Made by a program: the position numbers and the translations under genes. A DNA stretch of 64,000 nucleotides from the NCBI GenBank assembly GCA_031260455.1, contig JAIRJW010000003.1:93742-157741 (forward strand). The letters are read 5' to 3'. Every line of letters starts with the position of its first letter. Position 1 is the stretch's first letter. The notes under the pieces were generated by a model that saw nothing but the letters and a program-made list of their open reading frames with translations, was not told the origin of the DNA and made no database searches. Source of the stretch: Fluviicola sp. GTDB taxonomy: Bacteria; Bacteroidota; Bacteroidia; Flavobacteriales_D; Crocinitomicaceae. Below are positions 60,190 through 64,000 of this stretch, in pieces.

Positions 60190-60312
60190 CAATTATAGTT
60201 CCCTGAAATATGGGAGCTTTCCGTTCCTCCTTCCCCCTGCGTAAAGTCGGGGATAGACAGGAACGACCATATATAGAAAAGGCTGTTGTTAACAAACTAC
60301 AGCCTTTTCACA
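60190..60312 (+). ncRNA. Candidate structured small RNA
   Basis: A unit of ~120 bases between the groEL terminator and the IS30 element has its own -7 box (60179-60186), no coding frame, and an intrinsic terminator (60276-60309). In between, nested complementary blocks give one rod: ATATGG (60208-60213) with CCATAT (60267-60272), CGTTCCT (60222-60228) with AGGAACG (60259-60265), and TCCCC (60232-60236) with GGGGA (60249-60253). An 8-by-1 asymmetric bulge and an internal loop interrupt it. A long interrupted hairpin of this size recalls 6S-type RNA, for which a Flavobacteria form (6S-Flavo) is known, but I cannot match the consensus by eye. Identity open. Confidence 0.6.
60276..60309 (+). terminator. 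Terminator of the small RNA candidate
   Basis: GAAAAGGCTGT and ACAGCCTTTTC, 11 bp perfect, 12-base loop; the T run is within the 3' arm. Confidence 0.75.
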
Positions 60313-60431
60313 TCTCACTTCTGATTCATTGTTATATGATAATGAATTTTATACTGTTCACGATTAAGTTTTGTTCCTGCATCAATAAAAACTGGCATTT
60401 TTGTTTTTGTAAATAACAAATGATTTTTTAC

Positions 60432-60463
60432 CGCAAAGTACACAAAGCGCAGAGATCACAAAG
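60432..60463. repeat. CGCAAAG-type short repeat cluster
   Basis: Four related heptamers in a row: CGCAAAG (60432), CACAAAG (60441), CGCAGAG (60448) and CACAAAG (60457), 7-9 bases apart. Intergenic strings of this kind occur dispersed in many environmental bacterial genomes. It lies just left of the IS30 element; the 120 bases between it and the small RNA show nothing else. Confidence 0.4.
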
Positions 60464-60483
60464 GCAAAATCACCATACGTACA

Positions 60484-61562
60484 TTCAACTTATAAATGCA
60501 ACTTTTGGTTAAACATTTCTATTGGAGATCTAAAGTTATATCTTTTTCGTGGTCTGTGATTGATTTGATTTTCAACAAAAGCGATCTGTTTAGGATCAAT
60601 TTTATCAAAGTCTGTTCCTTTTGGGAAGTATTGCCTTACAAGTCTGTTTAAGTTTTCATTACTTCCTCTTTGCCAGCTTTGATATGGTTTTGCAAAAAAG
60701 AATTCTATATCCAGGTTCTCCACGATGGTTTCGAATTTCGTAAACTCAGCTCCATTATCAGCAGTTATGGTGTGTATTAGCTGCTTCCATGGAGTTAGAA
60801 GTTCTATAATCTTTTGAGTTACCAGACCACTTGTTTTTTCTTTTACCAGGGCCATTTTAAGTAAGCCGGTAGCTCGATCATTAATTGTTACCAGAGCTGA
60901 TTTACGATGCTTTCCAAGAACCGTATCAACTTCAAGATCTCCAAATCGTACTCGCTGATCCACCACATTTGGTCTTTCACTGATGTCTCTTTTATTAGAT
61001 GGTTGACCTGGCGTTTTTCTGGACAAATCACGTTTTTTGTAGCGTTTTCCTCTGTTTCTTAAGTGTCTGCAGAGCCTGCCTCTACGTTTTTTATCGGACC
61101 AAATCATCTGATAAATCCATTGATGGGAAATACAATCCAATCCGTTACGGATACTTAAACCGACTATTTGCTCCGGGATTAGCTTTTGCTCAAGTTTTTC
61201 GATAATATAAACACGCATTACTGAACTTAACTTGATACGCTTGTTCTTTTCTTTGTGTCGGGCATCACACTTTCGCTGGGCCAGATCGGCAATATACTTT
61301 TTTGAATGTCCATCCCGGTTTCGAATGATTTCTCGACTAATAACAGATTTACTGCGACCCAATGCTTCGCTGATGGATGCTTGGGTATAACCAGCTTCGA
61401 GCATAACACTAATCGTGTATCTTTGCTCATAGGTTAAATGGCTCATAATTGGCAACTTTGGTCGGTAGTCAATTTAAGCTTTTTATCTCTGGGAAAGAGA
61501 ATAACTTCTCTTTCCCTTGATTTTTACTTAGCAACTACGGATAGTTGCATTTATGAATTGAA
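60484..61562 (-). mobile_element. IS30-family insertion sequence
   Basis: A ~1.08-kb element bounded by imperfect 20-base inverted repeats: 60484-60503 and 61543-61562 match at 18 of 20 positions. It carries one transposase gene of full length. A GCAACTA/TAGTTGC hairpin (61531-61548) abuts the right end, on the upstream side of the transposase, where it could block incoming transcription. A target duplication of 2-3 bases, usual for the family, cannot be told with certainty (ACA left, TCT right). The length fits IS30 elements. Confidence 0.8.
60490..61446 (-). CDS. IS30-family transposase
   Basis: 318 residues from the ATG at 61446 (MSHLTYEQRYTISVMLEAGY); a start three codons earlier is possible. 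The N-terminal HTH is QASISEALGRSKSVISREII, typical of IS30. The DDE residues are visible: Asp in FGDLEVDTVLGK, Asp in HTITADNGAEFTKFE, and Glu in WQRGSNENLNRLVRQYFPKG. The GSNENxNxLxRxFxPK-type box is an IS30 signature. The frame is intact and full length, so the enzyme may be active. Its stop lies inside the left inverted repeat. Confidence 0.93.
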   Translation of the reverse strand: MSHLTYEQRYTISVMLEAGYTQASISEALGRSKSVISREIIRNRDGHSKKYIADLAQRKCDARHKEKNKRIKLSSVMRVYIIEKLEQKLIPEQIVGLSIRNGLDCISHQWIYQMIWSDKKRRGRLCRHLRNRGKRYKKRDLSRKTPGQPSNKRDISERPNVVDQRVRFGDLEVDTVLGKHRKSALVTINDRATGLLKMALVKEKTSGLVTQKIIELLTPWKQLIHTITADNGAEFTKFETIVENLDIEFFFAKPYQSWQRGSNENLNRLVRQYFPKGTDFDKIDPKQIAFVENQINHRPRKRYNFRSPIEMFNQKLHL

Positions 61563-61672
61563 TCTAAGATATGCGATTACAAAGAATAGCAAAAATAAAA
61601 ATCACCAAACGACTTGATTCAAACAAACTTTTTTCTTAACTTAAATAAGAAACATCATAAAACAAGTTCATC

Positions 61673-61981
61673 ATGGGTGCTTCTAAAAAACATCAATACT
61701 CAAAAAACCAGCTGAATTTTGCCCGAATCGGAAGAGCAATTTCCGCACCGGCTCGCGTAGCCATTCTCCAACATATTTACAAAAACACAGCAACAACCAA
61801 CAAGGAGTTAAAATCTGTGCTTTTGCTCTCTGAAACAACCGTCCATCAACACCTCAAGGTCTTAGTCGAAACAGGATTTATCGAAGGTGATTTCTTGGGA
61901 AATGTACATGCATACTACTTAAAACCTGCAGCAAAACACGATCTGCATAAAATCGAATGGCTATTATCCAAAAGAAAATAA
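61673..61981 (+). CDS. ArsR-like winged-helix transcriptional regulator
   Basis: 102 residues. The winged helix is plain: IGRAISAPARVAILQHIYKN, then TNKELKSVLLLSETTVHQHL as the HTH, and LVETGFIEGDFLGNVHAYYL as the wing. There is no ArsR/SmtB metal motif (no ELCVCDL), so a metal sensor role is unlikely. The lysine-rich N-terminus (MGASKKHQYSKNQ) may touch DNA. It lies alone between the insertion sequence and a convergent ABC-F gene; the target is unknown. Confidence 0.8.
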   Translation: MGASKKHQYSKNQLNFARIGRAISAPARVAILQHIYKNTATTNKELKSVLLLSETTVHQHLKVLVETGFIEGDFLGNVHAYYLKPAAKHDLHKIEWLLSKRK

Positions 61982-62030
61982 AAACGGACAAAACAAATGT
62001 TCTGTCCGTCATTATTTTATATGTTATTTC

Positions 62031-63722
<1,692 letters not shown>

Positions 63723-63774
63723 TCACTGATAAATATGTATAAATCATTCGATTAAAGTTCAAAGAGCAGAAAAA

Positions 63775-63813
63775 TTCAAAAGGTTCAAAGTTGAATTCCT
63801 TGAACCTTTTGAA
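63775..63813 (-). terminator. Terminator of the T9SS cargo gene at the right edge
   Basis: 14-bp perfect stem TTCAAAAGGTTCAA with its complement around an 11-base loop; on the minus strand a T run follows directly. Confidence 0.85.
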
Positions 63814-63835
63814 TTCTCTGAACGAGTTAGTCTTG

Positions 63836-64000
63836 TTAATACACAACCACTCTGTGATTTGATTTAGCCGCACCCTGAACTGCATTCAGGATGTAGCATC
63901 CTTTGGCAACATTCATAGGAATGTGTACGGTTTGAGTACCTGAAGAAACAGGAACGTCCGTTGTCGAAACGATTGCACCTTTCAAATCCATCACGATCAG
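63836..64000 (-). CDS. C-terminal end of a T9SS type A sorting-domain protein
   Basis: The gene runs in from the right edge; only the last 54 residues and the stop are present. They read LIVMDLKGAIVSTTDVPV, then VHIPMNVAKGCYILNAVQ and end SNHRVVVY. The pattern (a V-D-x-x-G turn, a GxYxL strand, a closing basic-hydrophobic strand) is the second half of a type A sorting domain. It would be exported by the type 9 system encoded at 42.7-49.1 kb. A strong terminator follows. Confidence 0.8.
   Translation of the reverse strand: MIVMDLKGAIVSTTDVPVSSGTQTVHIPMNVAKGCYILNAVQGAAKSNHRVVVY

Overview
The window looks like a chromosomal segment of a gliding or T9SS-bearing member of the Bacteroidota, most likely Flavobacteriales and close to Crocinitomicaceae/Fluviicola. 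The taxon is inferred from gene content and was not tested by search. The evidence is the gldK-gldL-gldM-gldN core with a PorP/SprF gene, gldA, type 9 sorting domains on secreted proteins, DUF5686, DUF4221 and DUF5723 type proteins, and promoter boxes of the Bacteroidota form TAnnTTTG instead of the usual -35/-10. Coding density is high and most genes are housekeeping.

Layout. 1-8.4 kb: the 3' part of an OmpA-type envelope protein with thrombospondin-3 repeats, a three-gene lipoprotein operon, lnt, and two secreted proteins of unknown role. 8.5-16 kb: thyA, recQ, tatC, a DUF5686 outer-membrane protein, lptB and a 45-residue lipoprotein. 16.4-22 kb: a POTRA/barrel protein, a secreted protein and a PIF1-like helicase. 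22-34.7 kb: dtd with a MazG-like gene, rsgA, gldA, aqpZ, a queuosine-precursor transporter, tyrS, truA, a PhoB/PhoR-like two-component pair, kup with a glycosyltransferase, and trmB. 34.7-37.4 kb: a decayed patch with a transposase remnant of the IS1595/ISXO2 type, one intact T9SS cargo gene and one broken cargo gene. 37.5-42.5 kb: clpP, clpX, a DUF2797 gene and a Uup-like ABC-F gene. 42.7-49.1 kb: the T9SS/gliding motor block porP-gldK-gldL-gldM-gldN. 49.3-60.1 kb: an arginase-fold protein, topA, then miaB, a sigma-54 activator, lptE, a TPR-like gene, secG, groES and groEL. 60.1-64 kb: a candidate structured small RNA, an IS30-family element, an ArsR-like regulator, a YbiT-like ABC-F gene and the end of another T9SS cargo gene.

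How the genes fit together. Much of the window serves the cell envelope. Lnt matures the many lipoproteins. LptB and LptE belong to LPS export. TatC and SecG move proteins over the inner membrane. GldKLMN/PorP form the motor and outer ring of type 9 secretion, which exports the proteins carrying C-terminal sorting domains.

The least explained items are the small RNA candidate at 60.19-60.31 kb, a recurring promoter geometry that predicts leaderless mRNAs (dtd, rsgA, truA, lptB and one ABC-F gene), an arginase-fold protein that has lost half of its metal ligands, a large dyad in front of groES, and a C-terminal module that appears shared between RecQ and the PIF1-like helicase. I found no CRISPR array, prophage, rRNA or tRNA gene, and no obviously new multi-gene system.
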